Below are positions 42,060-53,389 of a stretch of DNA of 64,000 nt, piece after piece. Every line of letters starts with the position of its first letter. Position 1 is the stretch's first letter. The translations under genes and the position numbers were made by a program. The notes beneath the pieces are model-generated. The model made no database searches, was not told the DNA's origin, and worked only from the letters and a program-made list of their open reading frames with translations. Origin of the DNA: Dendrolimus kikuchii (lineage: Eukaryota > Arthropoda > Insecta > Lepidoptera > Lasiocampidae). Location: positions 6,797,501-6,861,500 of the forward strand of contig CM034411.1 of NCBI GenBank assembly GCA_019925095.2, in the 5' to 3' direction.

Positions 42060-42284
42060 ATATCACCCATGTGGTTGGTCAGATCCTAAAACATCACAAC
42101 GATGTTGCTCGCGCTGAAAGACAGCGCTGTGTTAGCTCCTGACTCAGCATAATGCTTAGTTTCCAGCCTCATTGCCTTAAATTTTATGTTCGTACAGTAG
42201 GCGAATAAAAATGTTCGTCACCTTAAAGTCGACTTTTGCTTGCACGAGTACCAGAAACAGTACTGTCAACATTTTTGTAAAATG
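42060..42284. other. Short spacer
   Basis: Nothing recognised. Confidence 0.4.
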
Positions 42285-42440
42285 CTAGTTGTGACCGCGA
42301 CTTGGTCTGCGTGGGTTTTTTCTTATATCCTAAAAAAATATACCTAAGTTACTCCTTATAACAGCAACTATCAGCCAGTGAAAGTCAGTTTCAGTGATTA
42401 GCCGGAACATCCAGACAGACTCAAAAGTAAGAAGCTGTTA
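42285..42440 (-). mobile_element. Helitron 3'-end fragment
   Basis: CTAGTTGTGACCGCGACTTG, GTCTGCGTGG (hairpin partner), then TACTCCTTATAACAGCAACTATC, CAGTGAAAGTC and GATTAGCCGGAAC. The 5' end is lost. Confidence 0.65.
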
Positions 42441-43675
42441 TTCTGACATTACAAATAGACACTTCTCTATCTATATGTATCGACAGAAATGTGAAAAAAG
42501 AAAATTGCAATGTTGGCAATGACAGACGCTCAGATTAACATTAACAACTTTGATCTAAGTAATCGTGAACTTTATTGTCAAACAATTAAACATGATTTTC
42601 TGTGGAACAGTCTGTTCTGTGACTTATTTGAAAAGGTAACATGTGCTCGCGGAACGTTAAATGAATCAATTTGAAAATTGGCGAACCTATTCATTCCGCC
42701 ATTGTGCATATTTCTAAACGAATATCTATCTATAACTAAAAATTCTTGTATTTTGTGTGTGTGTGTGCATTTATTTGCGACAATAAATATTTTAATATTT
42801 CTTCTTTTTTGGTATATAAGATATTGGTTTTCAAACTTGTGTATGTAGTAGGTCCAATAAGTTGTTCCTGAGATAACGATCCCATTACCTCCCCCATCGT
42901 AGGGGTGAAGAGAGATTTTCGATTAAATGCTTTTTTATTGTTTCTCCGGTAAATAATGAGAATAGAAGCCGTTTCTCATCGCTACGGAATTCTATTTGAA
43001 TATAACGTTCGTTCATAATTTTTGATGGCTTCAAACATTTTACCGTTTTATGTATACAACTTATGTATGTATAATCAGAAGTTGTGGACTCAAAATTCAA
43101 ACCATTATACTTCACCTTTAGCCCGTTTGGCTGTTAACTGATCCAACTGCCTGCCGGAACATCGCAAGTCCGGTTTGCCTCCTCCGTGAACAGCTAAACT
43201 TGAATGAAAACCAGTGTTTCGACGACAATGAACTTGGGATTGTGTGAAAAGATTTATGTGTAGATTACTGCCTTGTTATTGACTAGGCGTGCTGACCACT
43301 CATTGAACTGGCGACTAATGGGTTTCCATAAAGTTCTTAAAAATAAGTTTATTTTTAAAAAATATTTTTAAAAACAAGCTTTTATTTGCTCTAAAATGAA
43401 AACAATATGCATCGAATTACATGAAACTGTTATATTAATGAATTTTAGTGAGAAAGGGTATTCAATTCATACAGCTACATAAAAGTTGAGTGGGGATTTT
43501 ATAAAACTATATAAATGTTTATCGTGTTGGTTTTTTAAATTTAATTTAATGAGAAGATAGTCGTACCAGCTATGTATGCTGAAAAATATACATTATATAA
43601 TATCTGTCAGCTACATTCCATCTCTAAGTTTTAGTATTTTCGCGTTTTTATTACATCATTGTATAGCGGCATAAT
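42441..43675. other. AT-rich spacer
   Basis: No gene. A short (GT)n lies at about 42755-42768. Confidence 0.5.
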
Positions 43676-44227
43676 TATAAAAGGGTGGAGTATAGATATA
43701 GGGCACCTTTATTTTAAGTAATGGCAGCGGTGGAGGAGGGTGGAGGGGGGGGGGATATTAACCTCTTCAGCAGACCCTATGTCAAGAAAATCTTAAGATA
43801 TTAATGTTTTTGTAAATGTAACCTCAGGTCAGCAAATGTCACAACGGATTTGAAACCATCATTTAAACAGTTATTAATGAATAAATGGTGACCAGTCTGT
43901 TCTGGCACAAGTCGCGATGAGCGATTAGAACGGTAAGTAAGTTCGGTTAGGGTAAGTTAGTCTTTAGACCAAAGCGCACCAACCGAGTGAGCGAAGCGAG
44001 CCTGCCGCAGCAGCGGCCGGCGGGTGCCAGAACAGACTCACCATTTATTCATTAATAACTATTAATATGATGATTACAAATCGCCTGTAACACTCGGTGA
44101 CCGCTGCACAAAAACATTAATATCTCAAGAACTATACATTTTTGACATAGGGGTTGCAGAAGGGGTAAATATGCCTCCCTACCCGCTCCCTCCTATATGC
44201 CTATATCTATACCCCACCCTTATAGAA
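43676..44227. mobile_element. Fold-back element, about 550 bp
   Basis: The ends TTATAAAAGGGTGGAGTATA and, inverted, TTCTATAAGGGTGGGGTATA are mirrored. The arms stay similar inward (GATATTAATGTTTTTGT, TTATTAATGAATAAATGGTGA, GTCTGTTCTGGCAC) for over 200 bp. The CpG-rich centre includes GAGTGAGCGAAGCGAGCC. The left arm carries a G-rich tract (43728-43755). No coding capacity and no clear TSD. Confidence 0.75.
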
Positions 44228-45107
44228 TACTCTGGATTTTTTTTAATAACAATATGTATATTATACTTTCATGAAGAGTTGAAATATAGACAAGTAACAA
44301 AGATGACCATGAAACTAATAAAATAATTTAAATGTAAAAGAACTAATATTAGAAACCTACAACAAATTCAATTTACTTTCATATTACATCCATGTAAGGT
44401 CTATGTGGTTGTAACATGAAAGTAAATTGTAAAGTCTGAGAAACATGACTATGACATGCAGTAAATATGACATAATAGACAGTTGACGATTTTATAAAGG
44501 TTATTTTTTTCCAAAATGACTGCGGAAGTCCAAAATGCAGTTATTCCGTCATTTCTAGAAAAGCGTGGAAGTCAATTAATATTAAGCACAATACAATTGT
44601 TAGTGTGTAATAAATTCTAATGTATTATTCTTTGTTGCAGGTACGTATTGTGTTTTTTTCATCATCCGCCTCCCGTGAGTTTTAAAATATAAGCGACCAC
44701 TGTAGATTTTAAAGAGGCTTGTCTATCTATGGTAAGGCTGCGACCATTTAAACAGCGTATAAATCGTTGACACAAACGCGCGAAGTTATTTATTTATTAC
44801 AAATTAATTAACAGTCTTAATTAACATTTAATTTAAAAATCGAATCACGGTTTTCTTTATTCATTTCGTCAACACTTTACATTTAACCGCTACTGGCCCT
44901 GTAAACAAGTGGCATTAGTATTAGCGTTAAACGAATAGAATATAAAATGTATAGAAATGACGCCAAGTATTATTAGGTCATTCCCATACATTTTCATTCT
45001 GTTAGTTTCGCGCTAATGCTATTTGTCTAAAGGAACTGGTTGTTTTTGGTCTTCTTCAGAAAAGAGCAATTTCCATATTTTATTTAGAACAATACTCATT
45101 TACTCAT
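44228..45107. other. AT-rich spacer with a hairpin
   Basis: CAATTTACTTTCATATTACA (about 44369) and TGTAACATGAAAGTAAATTG (about 44412) form a 20-bp stem with one mismatch and a ~22-nt loop. No gene is recognised. Confidence 0.5.
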
Positions 45108-45261
45108 GTCAGGAGCCTTAAGAACAGACGAGCTTGCATGACAAGAGTTATGAATGTCAAAGAGGCAAGTGAGGTGTGTAAGAATAAGCCTAAATGGCAC
45201 TCTGTTGTTCGTGCCTACCCCGCGAGGGAACTGGCGTGAAGTTATGTATGTATGTATGTAA
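45108..45261 (+). mobile_element. LINE RTE-B 3' fragment with (ATGT)n tail
   Basis: Plus orientation: GTCAGGAGCCTTAAGAACAG...GGGAACTGGCGTGAAGTTATG plus (TATG)n. AATACTCA/TACTCA occurs just before (45092-45107) and just after (45260-45267), giving a likely 6-8 bp TSD. Confidence 0.8.
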
Positions 45262-45676
45262 TACTCACTTTCACACTGATATGTAACCCGTCCGAATTTA
45301 AACGCATTCTGAAATACAGGCGTCTGCAAAAAACTATGCCATCGATGTTACCAATTAAATTATCGTCTCCAGTTTCAATTTACCAATAATAAATTAAATA
45401 TTCCTTTCATAATACGAGCCTCACATTGCTAGTGAATATAATGATTCAAAGAATACTATAATTGTAATAGTCTCGCGTACTAGCTGTTAAAAAGGAATCT
45501 TGTTCAGTAAAAATAGCTTCATGGAAGTCACTATATTCCAAACGTGGCGATAATATTCCGTTTCTAAATATGGAAAGGCAATTAATATTCTATATCAATA
45601 GAACATAATTGTTGTTTTTAAAAAGTAATGATCGCTTTTTATTTTTAATAATATTAACAAAAAAATGGTATTGTAT
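45262..45676. other. AT-rich spacer
   Basis: Nothing recognised. Confidence 0.45.
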
Positions 45677-46930
45677 AAGGAATCTTAGAAGTGCATATAT
45701 ATAGGTATAAAACCTTTTTGGGAGAAGTTCGATATTCAAATTAAAGAGTGTCAATTACACAATATTTATGCCAACTATGTCACTTGTTTTTGTTAGTTCT
45801 TTCGCATGTAATAATTTTTTTTATGCAACGAGTTGCTAAAAACGTAAAATTATGGATAAAAGTGACTTGCGTGCGGTGATAAAATATCTCAACGTGAAAA
45901 AAATGTCCACGAAAGAATTTTTTTCGGACAAGAAGACATTAGGGAATAATGCTGTACTATTTTCTACGGTTGCGCACTGGGTGATTGAATTTGAAAGTGG
46001 TAGATCAAGCTGTAAAGATGATCCACCCGGGTTCTGGGCGGCCTTCAACCTCCGTTACGGAAGAAAACGTCAAAAAGGTTGAGAATCTGGTTTTGGAAGA
46101 CAGACGAATAAGTATAAAACATATAGCTGAGACCCTAATAATATCTTTTGGTAGCGTTCAATCCATTTTAATTGATTCACTGGTGTTCAAAAAAGTGTCG
46201 GTTAGACGTTTGCCACGAATGTTAACCGACGAAAACAAAAAGTGACGTTTGGAAATATCTAAGATAATCTCGAAATGTTCCAACGTGATTCGGATAATTT
46301 TTGCTGTCGCCTTGTCACCATGAATGAAACGTGGGTCCATCATTTCGATCCTGAAACTAAGAGGCAAAGCATCTATTGGAAACGACCACTCTCTCCATCC
46401 ATTATGAAAAATTCGAGTTGCTTCTACCCCTGGCAAAGTTATGGCTTCAGTGTTTTGGGATAGTGAAGGAATCATTTTTATTCATTTCATGCCTTAAGGC
46501 CAGACGATTACTAGACCCTATTACGCAAATTTAATTCCGAAAGTGTGTGAAGCCATTAAAGAAAAACGTCATGGAAAACTGTCGTTGGGCGTGTTGTTTC
46601 TTCACGATAACGCTCCCGTTCAACAATTGGAAGTTGCGCTCAAGGCAATTCGCTGTGCTGGCTTCAATCTCCTTGACCAGCCACTATATTCTCCGGCCTT
46701 AGCCCCAAGTGATTTTCACTTACACCCAAATTTAAAGAGGAAATTCGTGGAACTCAATTCCCGATAATTATGCGGTTATGGCTGCCATAGACGAATTTTC
46801 CGAGACTCGAGAAAAAAAATGTATTCGCAAGGAATAAGGCAGTTAGAAGCGCGTTATTCTAAACGCATTGCATCGAAGGGAGATTATGTACAAAAATAAA
46901 ATAGACACGATTGCGATTCCCATCATGGTA
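45677..46930 (+). pseudogene. mariner transposase pseudogene, copy 1
   Basis: Full-span but broken mariner (DD34D) transposase. ATG at 45852 (MDKSDLRAVIKYLN) starts the N-terminal HTH. A short insertion near 46025 shifts the frame into SGRPSTSVTEENVKKVENL. A TGA at about 46243 interrupts DENKK. A further shift precedes VFWDSEG, with a stop at about 46494. The first catalytic residue is changed (VTMNETWVHHF; Asp normally in MDETW). HDNAP and the third Asp (APSDFH) remain. The C-terminal coding continues to about 46895, and a convincing 3' TIR was not found. Confidence 0.9.
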
Positions 46931-47584
46931 ATTTTTTTTTCTAAAGTATCTGGGATCGGTCCCGGAGTTGTCAGTTGTAAATTAATTACTTGTAGTTCTT
47001 TGAAAAACCTTCAAAAACATCAAAAATGAAGCAACTAAGGATATGTGGCGCCATCTATCCGTCTAAAGTTTAAAAGCTTTCCAGACTTACTTTTTTTTAC
47101 AATTATCATACCTACTGTCCATCGAAGCTACGACCCGGATAAATTTAATTAAAATTAATTTACTTTTATGACAGCTTATCTTTCATATCCGTGAACAAAA
47201 TACTCTATGTAATTTTGAATAAGTAAATTAACTTTTTTGTTACAATATTGGCCACACTGGTAATTCGTGTATGTCATATCCTGGTATTACATTTTTAATA
47301 TCCTTTGATGTCGTTATACAAGCAATAACAAATAACTATAGTCATTGAGCGCGTAATTATGTTTGTATTAATTAAATTTTATTGGACCTATAACCTTAAT
47401 TAAAATTAATTTGATATGAATACTGCCAAAAAATGTGAATAAAATTGCATATTTGTATAATTTTTTTCTATAAATACTAAGGATTAACAAAGTAAACAAT
47501 TTATTAAACTAAGACAAACTAATAGATTAAAAGAGAACTTAACTTAGATATATTGTATTCTACGCGTAGAAGACTATAAGTACA
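46931..47584. other. AT-rich spacer
   Basis: Nothing recognised. Confidence 0.5.
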
Positions 47585-47790
47585 ATAATGAACCTAGGTC
47601 ATCGTCTTCTATGGGTAAGGTGCCCAGAAGGCTGGCTGTGTTTCCTCGCTGGATTGCCACACTGATTCGTTGTCCGAGGTAGGCACCAGCCCTCTGATCG
47701 CCTGAAGAGTCGTATTGATAGATCTTTGTGGAGGCTCATCGCCCCAGGACCCCACGGGCCAAGTGATTCAATAGCAAAGCATAACTCACC
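47585..47790. repeat. Repeat family Z, copy 2 (uninterrupted)
   Basis: GAAGGCTGGCTGTGTTTCCTC, GCTGGATTGCCACACTGATT, GAGGTAGGCACCAGCCCTCT. It serves as the unbroken reference for the copy at 60.1 kb. Class unknown. Confidence 0.6.
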
Positions 47791-47939
47791 GAGGGTAGCA
47801 TATTTGCGACGCTTGAATTATTCAGCTGTGTCCACTGCTGAACCGGCTGATGTATTTATTATATATATTTTATAAATTATTATAAACGAATACAATGGAA
47901 TTAAATCGGCTAAGTGCATTTCGGACTACACACAGCGCT
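47791..47939. other. Short spacer
   Basis: Nothing recognised. Confidence 0.4.
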
Positions 47940-48100
47940 AAGATATGGGATTTTTAAAAAGGGTGTCATAAAATTTCTCCGAGACTGGCCGCGCGTTGCT
48001 GATATCTCTGGTGTTGCAAACGCCCATAGGCGATGGTAACCGCTTTCCATCAGGTGGGCTGTCTGCCTGTCTGTGCTATACTGAAACTATAAAAAAAATT
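47940..48100 (+). mobile_element. CR1-like LINE 3' end
   Basis: AAAAAGGGTGTCATAAAATTTC, GGTGTTGCAAACGCCCATAGG, CGATGGTAACCGCTTTCC, GTGGGCTGTCTGCCTGTCTG, then an A-rich tail. The tail is close to that of family S. Confidence 0.75.
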
Positions 48101-48423
48101 CTATTACTACCGAACGGATTCTATTCGAGCTAATTTCTTTAAAAGTATTTTTCAAACTTTACCACTTCAAAAATGAAACTTGAAAGAAGGGAATAGAAAG
48201 AAAGAAAGAAAGAGGGGAATAAAAGTTTTAAAACTTTGGTGACTATTTTGGTATCTCGTTATTTATTTTTATTTATTCAATAAGAAACATCCATATGACG
48301 TTTTCGTTACGGACTAACGACACCATATGATATATGCTTGAAAAAATATTCAACCCTCAACTACATGTACGAGGACCACCTCTGACTGTTAGATTTTTCG
48401 CAGTTTTTTTAAACCATTATTAA
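48101..48423. other. Spacer with (GAAA)n
   Basis: A short GAAAGAAAGAAAGAAAGA run lies at about 48195-48213. Otherwise nothing is recognised. Confidence 0.5.
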
Positions 48424-48726
48424 GGGGCCATCCATGTGTGACAAGGGGTGGGAGGGGTCCTAAATTTCGTGACGTCACATTTCAAAATCTATTAATTTAA
48501 GCTTTAAAAACGAAATTTAAACTATTAACCAAAAACTTCAAAATATTTTCAACTGTATCAGTATGAGCATAGTGCTTAAATTATTTATTTGTTTTTTTTT
48601 TATAATTGCAAAATATGTGATGTCACACTAGCGAGGGAGAAGTCTCACGAATGTGACCAGCTGAAAAGGACGGGGGAGGGGTCAAAAAATCATGAAATTC
48701 GTTTGACGTCATTTGCAGATGGCCCC
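48424..48726 (+). mobile_element. MITE, GGGGCCATCC family, copy 3
   Basis: TIRs GGGGCCATCC and GATGGCCCC. Flanked by TTAA (48420-48423) and TTAG (48727-48730), consistent with a TTAA target with one later change. The interior matches copy 2. Confidence 0.85.
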
Positions 48727-49163
48727 TTAGCTGTAAGTAGCCAACACGGCCCTATCAAATTTTATTCACATCAGCCTATTGGTTGATGAGAGAAACAACT
48801 TAGAGACAAGCAGATGAGGCGATTTCATAAGGGGTACCTTAAAAATCATAGTATTCTTGACCAGAATATATAAAGTGCATATAAATATGCGAAGATCAAA
48901 GGAAAACCGCGAAAGTATGACCCTTCAGATGAAAATGCAAATTGCTTGATAATGTCGTTTCATGTGAAGCTGCCCTTAGGAATGTTTTATTTATGAATTT
49001 TAGATGGGCCTGTACTGAATTAACTAGTATTCGGACAAATGTAGACATAGGCTCTACATTTCCTATTGGGAATTTTATTAGAAAGATAATATAAGAATAG
49101 ATATAATTGTAGCCAGCGTTTTGAATACGTTCCCAACGAACAGCAGTTTAGGCCATACTGTAT
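48727..49163. other. AT-rich spacer
   Basis: Nothing recognised. Confidence 0.45.
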
Positions 49164-49629
49164 TGTTACGAGTTGCAGGACTCGAATTAAAATGCCGTTG
49201 GAATTACTATAGAATTTATTAGAACTAGAAACACGTATAACACAGGTATAAATATAACTGAACAGAACCGGTCCAAACGTAAAGCACGATTCAATCACAC
49301 GCGCAAAGTCCGTCACTAAATAGTTTATCGAATGTACACAAGTCTTGCTCCGCTTTTGGTTATCGCTCGACTGGCTCGTCCATCAATCGAGGCATTGCTT
49401 TATACTGCACGGGTGCAATATGTCTGCACGGCCGCGTGGCCCAATTTCCGAGAATCACACCTGGCTAATGACTGCCATAAAAGTTACAATACACGATGCG
49501 CGGTTTTTCTAATCACAAATTTTAAACACAAAGTAAACAATAGAAGTCCAAATGCCGAAAAGGTAATAAAATATGTTTCTACAGGGCTGCAGTTGTGAAT
49601 TTGCCTTTGTCGACACCTCGGTCGTAACA
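49164..49629 (-). mobile_element. Solo LTR, family L, copy 4 (466 bp, 4-bp TSD)
   Basis: TGTTACGAGTTGCAGG...GGTCGTAACA, flanked by GTAT at 49160-49163 and 49630-49633. Homologous in reverse to 34809-35279 along its length. No interior remains. Confidence 0.85.
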
Positions 49630-49959
49630 GTATGTATATTTTTTTGATAGTTATATATAACTAATGAATATTTATATTTAGGTTCTTTTGTGTAAATAAT
49701 TTCTTAGAAATATTATAAATCCTAAAAAAATCTGGTTACCAGATATATAGGTAGAACATCGTTAAATCATTTTGTCATTTGTCTACGAAATAATATAAAA
49801 AAACTACTAAATGGGCTTTATTCAAACCAACTTAAGTCGCAAGTGTTTATTGGGTTCCGGTACCATAATGAAAATATATATGCCGTAATAAGGAACCATA
49901 ATGTAATCATGTCGTGTCCCTATATGTGTGTGTGTGTATATATATAATGTAAGTATAGG
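49630..49959. other. AT-rich spacer
   Basis: Includes a short (GT)/(TA) run near 49925-49945. Confidence 0.4.
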
Positions 49960-50110
49960 TTTGCGTTTGACCGCTGTTTCACCTGATGTTGAGTGATGAC
50001 GCAGTCTAGGATGGAGCACGCTTACCTAGAGATACTTATTCACTCGTGACTTGAAGACTTCAAGATTGTATTTGTCAGGAAAAATAGACTCCGTCAAATT
50101 ATTCCACTGT
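49960..50110 (-). repeat. LINE 3'-UTR-like fragment
   Basis: CACCTGATGTTGAGTGATGACG, GATGGAGCACGCTTACCTAG and GATTGTATTTGTCAGGAAAA. The last two blocks recur at 5.57 and 61.68 kb. Typical reversed LINE 3' UTR of Lepidoptera. Confidence 0.55.
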
Positions 50111-50140
50111 TCGGCAGTATATAAGTAGTAATATATAAGT

Positions 50141-50331
50141 CGTGCGCAGAAGGTTTGCCGATGACTACTTACTATTATTGTATTGTATTACTTACTATTG
50201 TTGTATATACTTATTTAAAGTATATACAGTAATTCATTTATTGCAACAACTATTTATGTAATCTTTTTTGTCAACCCTACTGACCATCGATGCGTGACAT
50301 CATGAGGGTATCGGCAAACCTTCTGCGCACG
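50141..50331. mobile_element. Small MITE with 22-bp perfect inverted repeats
   Basis: CGTGCGCAGAAGGTTTGCCG(AT) at 50141-50162 is repeated exactly inverted at 50310-50331. The ~147-bp interior is AT-rich. Confidence 0.7.
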
Positions 50332-51249
50332 GGTAATATACCTTGTTTTTCTTACAAGATCAATTTTTGGTTTAAGTTTCAGTTAAATTGTTTGTGTACT
50401 TAGATGATTAATATCGTTCCAGGCGTTCCACTTCGTGGGAACCAAATACCTTTATTTTTGGCTATGTATTTATTTTCAGATATATACTAGGATGGAAAAT
50501 GAGTTTGCGATGTGGCGTTCGCTGGTGCACACATATTGGGGTCGCGGGAATCGACTTCCCGCGACCACGCCAAGTAAAAGCCCACATCAGCACAATGTTC
50601 GATATGCATCGAACAAATATAAAACATTTTCTACTGTAATATCTTACTTTAAATGTGGCTTCTGTAGTCTAAGACATTTAGTAATAGATAGGCGCTGTTA
50701 GTTCAAGTGCCTAAATAGGCCTTTCACCCGAGGTTAACACTCTGCTTTTCATTTCGATTTGAGGAAAGTAAATAACAACTGATTACTAAACCAAACAACT
50801 ACTTCTCTAATTAATTAAGGCGTTAAATCCGTATCTAAATTTGATCATGAACTCCTGTTGAATCTCTCGATCAACTTAATATGACGACACACCTGCGAAA
50901 CGTACGGCGCTGAAAGCTCGGCAAAATAGGCTCATAACCTATGAAACATCGGAAATTAGGCTACGTTCAGATTAGCGCCGATAGTCGTCGAAATTTCAGC
51001 AGGTATGTTTTTCGCAGGTATGTCGTTAGGCATAAACTGCATACTAGTAACGCCGTTTTTCTACCAATGATAAGACGAGGAATGGTTATTAAAATATAAA
51101 GAGAAACCGGGTAAAGTGCGTCTCACAACAAAAAGTCCCGTGGCTAATACAGATTAGCCCAGCCATGTTCTTTTGTTATTTATGTTGTTTTTATTAAGTG
51201 TTTCAATGTAAATATTACATTATATTGTTATTCTATTTACTAATACTAT
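50332..51249. other. Spacer with a GC-rich hairpin
   Basis: GGTCGCGGGAA (50540-50550) and TTCCCGCGACC (50556-50566) form a perfect 11-bp stem with a 5-nt loop. TACGTTCAGATTAGCGCC near 50955 is a MITE-like motif. No gene. Confidence 0.45.
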
Positions 51250-51391
51250 TAATGGCTGGTTTCTATAATTATCATAGTACTCATTCACTTGCTTTCCCAT
51301 CGGTTAAATTTTGACATTATGTATGGAGCTTATGTTAATTTTTAACCGATAGTAAGGCAAATGAACGGTAAGATACAGGAACCGGCCATAA
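51250..51391. mobile_element. Palindromic MITE, family P, copy 1
   Basis: TAATGGCTGGTTTC...CATTCACTTGCTTTCCCATCGG mirrored by CCGATAGTAAGGCAAATGAA...GGAACCGGCCATA. The whole 142 bp folds back. Confidence 0.65.
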
Positions 51392-51559
51392 ATTGGAATC
51401 TTTCTAAAATTGTTTTGTCTTTCTAACATTCTGTTGCGCGAACATAGCGCCGCGTCTGCGGTACTTCTTTCGTGAGACAGAGCCTAAATACACGAAACAA
51501 AAGTATTCAACTAATATACCAACTGAATAATACATTTTTATATAAAACATAAACAAACA
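51392..51559. other. Short spacer
   Basis: Nothing recognised. Confidence 0.4.
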
Positions 51560-51790
51560 AATTCCTTCGCGCTGTCACCCGCAACCCCGAGTTTTTGGGG
51601 GGTGCACACATCGTGGCCAAATACTAGACGCACCGCAATGTACAAACGCGGTCGTCAGCAGAACGCCTCGGGCGGGGGGAGTGGTGGCAGGGGGCCAGGG
51701 GTGCGGTTACCATCCCTTTGAAGTTGCCGCCACCGACGTCTGTGCTCGAAAGCTGGGTAACCGACGCTTAGCTTTGTTTTATACTTAAAT
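51560..51790. other. Most GC-rich non-transposon block of the window
   Basis: Contains CTGTCACCCGCAACCCCGAG, GCCTCGGGCGGGGGGAGTGG and GGGGGCCAGGGGTGCGG. There is no open frame of note and no similarity to the other repeats here. It could be a host regulatory element or non-coding exon. Confidence 0.4.
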
Positions 51791-51839
51791 GATAGACATT
51801 TAGAAATTGCTTGCCTACATTTTTAAGAGCTGCCACCTC

Positions 51840-51930
51840 GTGACGGGGTATTCAGTCAAATTTGGATTCGGTTAAAACTTATCCTGTCGGGAATCGAACC
51901 AAAGAAACTCTTTATTCCAGTGCACTTCAC
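51840..51930 (-). mobile_element. tRNA-derived SINE fragment
   Basis: On minus, an A-box-like stretch TGGATAGTGAAGTGCACTGG and the B-box-like GGTTCGATTCCCGACAGG lie about 30 bp apart. Confidence 0.5.
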
Positions 51931-52084
51931 TATCCAATATATACAAGTCGTCATTTAAAAATTCCAATCCACCCGTGTATTGTTAATTTTCATATATATC
52001 GATCAAGGAGACTCCGAGATGTATGGCAGTGATAGGTATACAAAAATAAATGTACAGGTCGACATGACGATTTTTTTAATAAAG

Positions 52085-52260
52085 GCTCTGTATTTTCTAC
52101 CGATACGGTAGCATGGTAGCTTAGTCATTAGCGCACTCGTGTCCCCAATCTCAAGGCCCGGACTTTTGAAGGGCTTGCGTGGGGCTCCGGGAAGGCCAAC
52201 ACGTAGAGGTCCCTTGACGAATTTAATGTAAATGTGACGTGACACTCACCGACGATTTTC
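52085..52260 (+). mobile_element. Possible tRNA-derived SINE
   Basis: GCATGGTAGCTTAGTCATTAGC at about 52110 resembles a pol III A box in a tRNA-like head. The B box is not clear. Confidence 0.35.
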
Positions 52261-53389
52261 CCTCTCTACGCCATATAATAATACACTCAAGGACAAGCCC
52301 CGGTCAGTGTATGACTATTGTAGAAAATGAGAACAAAAGGTACTGAACTATTGGGATGAACTGCTCGTGGAACTAGGGCTCTGGGCTATGGGGACTATGG
52401 TGTCTGCCTGTCAGTGTTCGGGGAACATGGAAAAAATGGGCAGACGGTGATTCACCACTCTACATGGACCCCCAAAAAAATGCCGTACAAGAGGGCGAGG
52501 GGCAACATGTATATAAGTAGCTAAGGGATGTAGAGAGGTGGGCTGCAGAGAGGTGGGCTGCAGGTTCACCGAAGCTATTTCCGACGCTATACCATTTATC
52601 ACTTCCACTCCTAGAACTTGAGTCTTAGCTCTAGTGATCTCCACTCCGCGCTGACTGGCTAAGGCAAGCATGGAGGCGGGTCCTGTCTTGGCCCCCCGGA
52701 GTCGAATACGAGGTGTCGCTACATATCTAAGGCTATGCCACAAAGCTCCCCTGCGGGTTTATTATTTTTATTATTGCAATATAGTACCGTAATAAAAACT
52801 TGTATCAACTTCTAGGACTTAATCAATAGATTCCTTAGCCTTAGTAGTATCTAGTATATATAGCAGATAAAATATCTTTCCTCTGGAGCACGCTGGGACC
52901 ATTTCCGACCTGTGCGAGTGAGATAGCCGGGTGCACTCTCCCTTTCCTTCCGGCACGTGTCCATCCAACCCTATGCATATTGATATTGTGATTATAATTT
53001 AGATTTTATAATGATAGGAGGTTGTTTACGGAAAGGTTGAAATAATAATAACAATTGATCCATTTTCTTCGAAATATGAACACGCAGGCATTTTGTGTCT
53101 CGTTGTGTCCAAAAATAATGCAGAGGCTCATACCAGGAGTGGTATCTTTATGGGATGACATTACTTTTGTTTAGATATCACGTACGTAAAGTAACCAAAA
53201 ATTTACATTACTCACATCTGGGGAATATAAAGCAGCTAATAATAAAGGCAACACACTAAAGTACTTAATTAATATTATTTTTACGGGATTCAAAGTGAAT
53301 CATGTTTAATTTTCTACCACATCATTTCTTAACATCAGATAAACTAGTGGTCAATGGAGAAGCTATAACATAAAATTTTAAATACCCTT
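52261..53389. other. Spacer with a possible LINE scrap
   Basis: A minus frame (52411-52743) includes LALASQRGVEITRAKTQVLG, which resembles the G-x-x-I-x-x-x-KT segment after the YADD box of LINE reverse transcriptases. The resemblance is weak. A 15-bp tandem duplication (AGAGAGGTGGGCTGC) lies at about 52533-52562. Confidence 0.35.

Noticed and set aside
52411..52743. 110-codon minus frame as a LINE reverse transcriptase
   Set aside because: Only one short stretch resembles the post-YADD segment and no second motif was found. Kept only as a note in the spacer.
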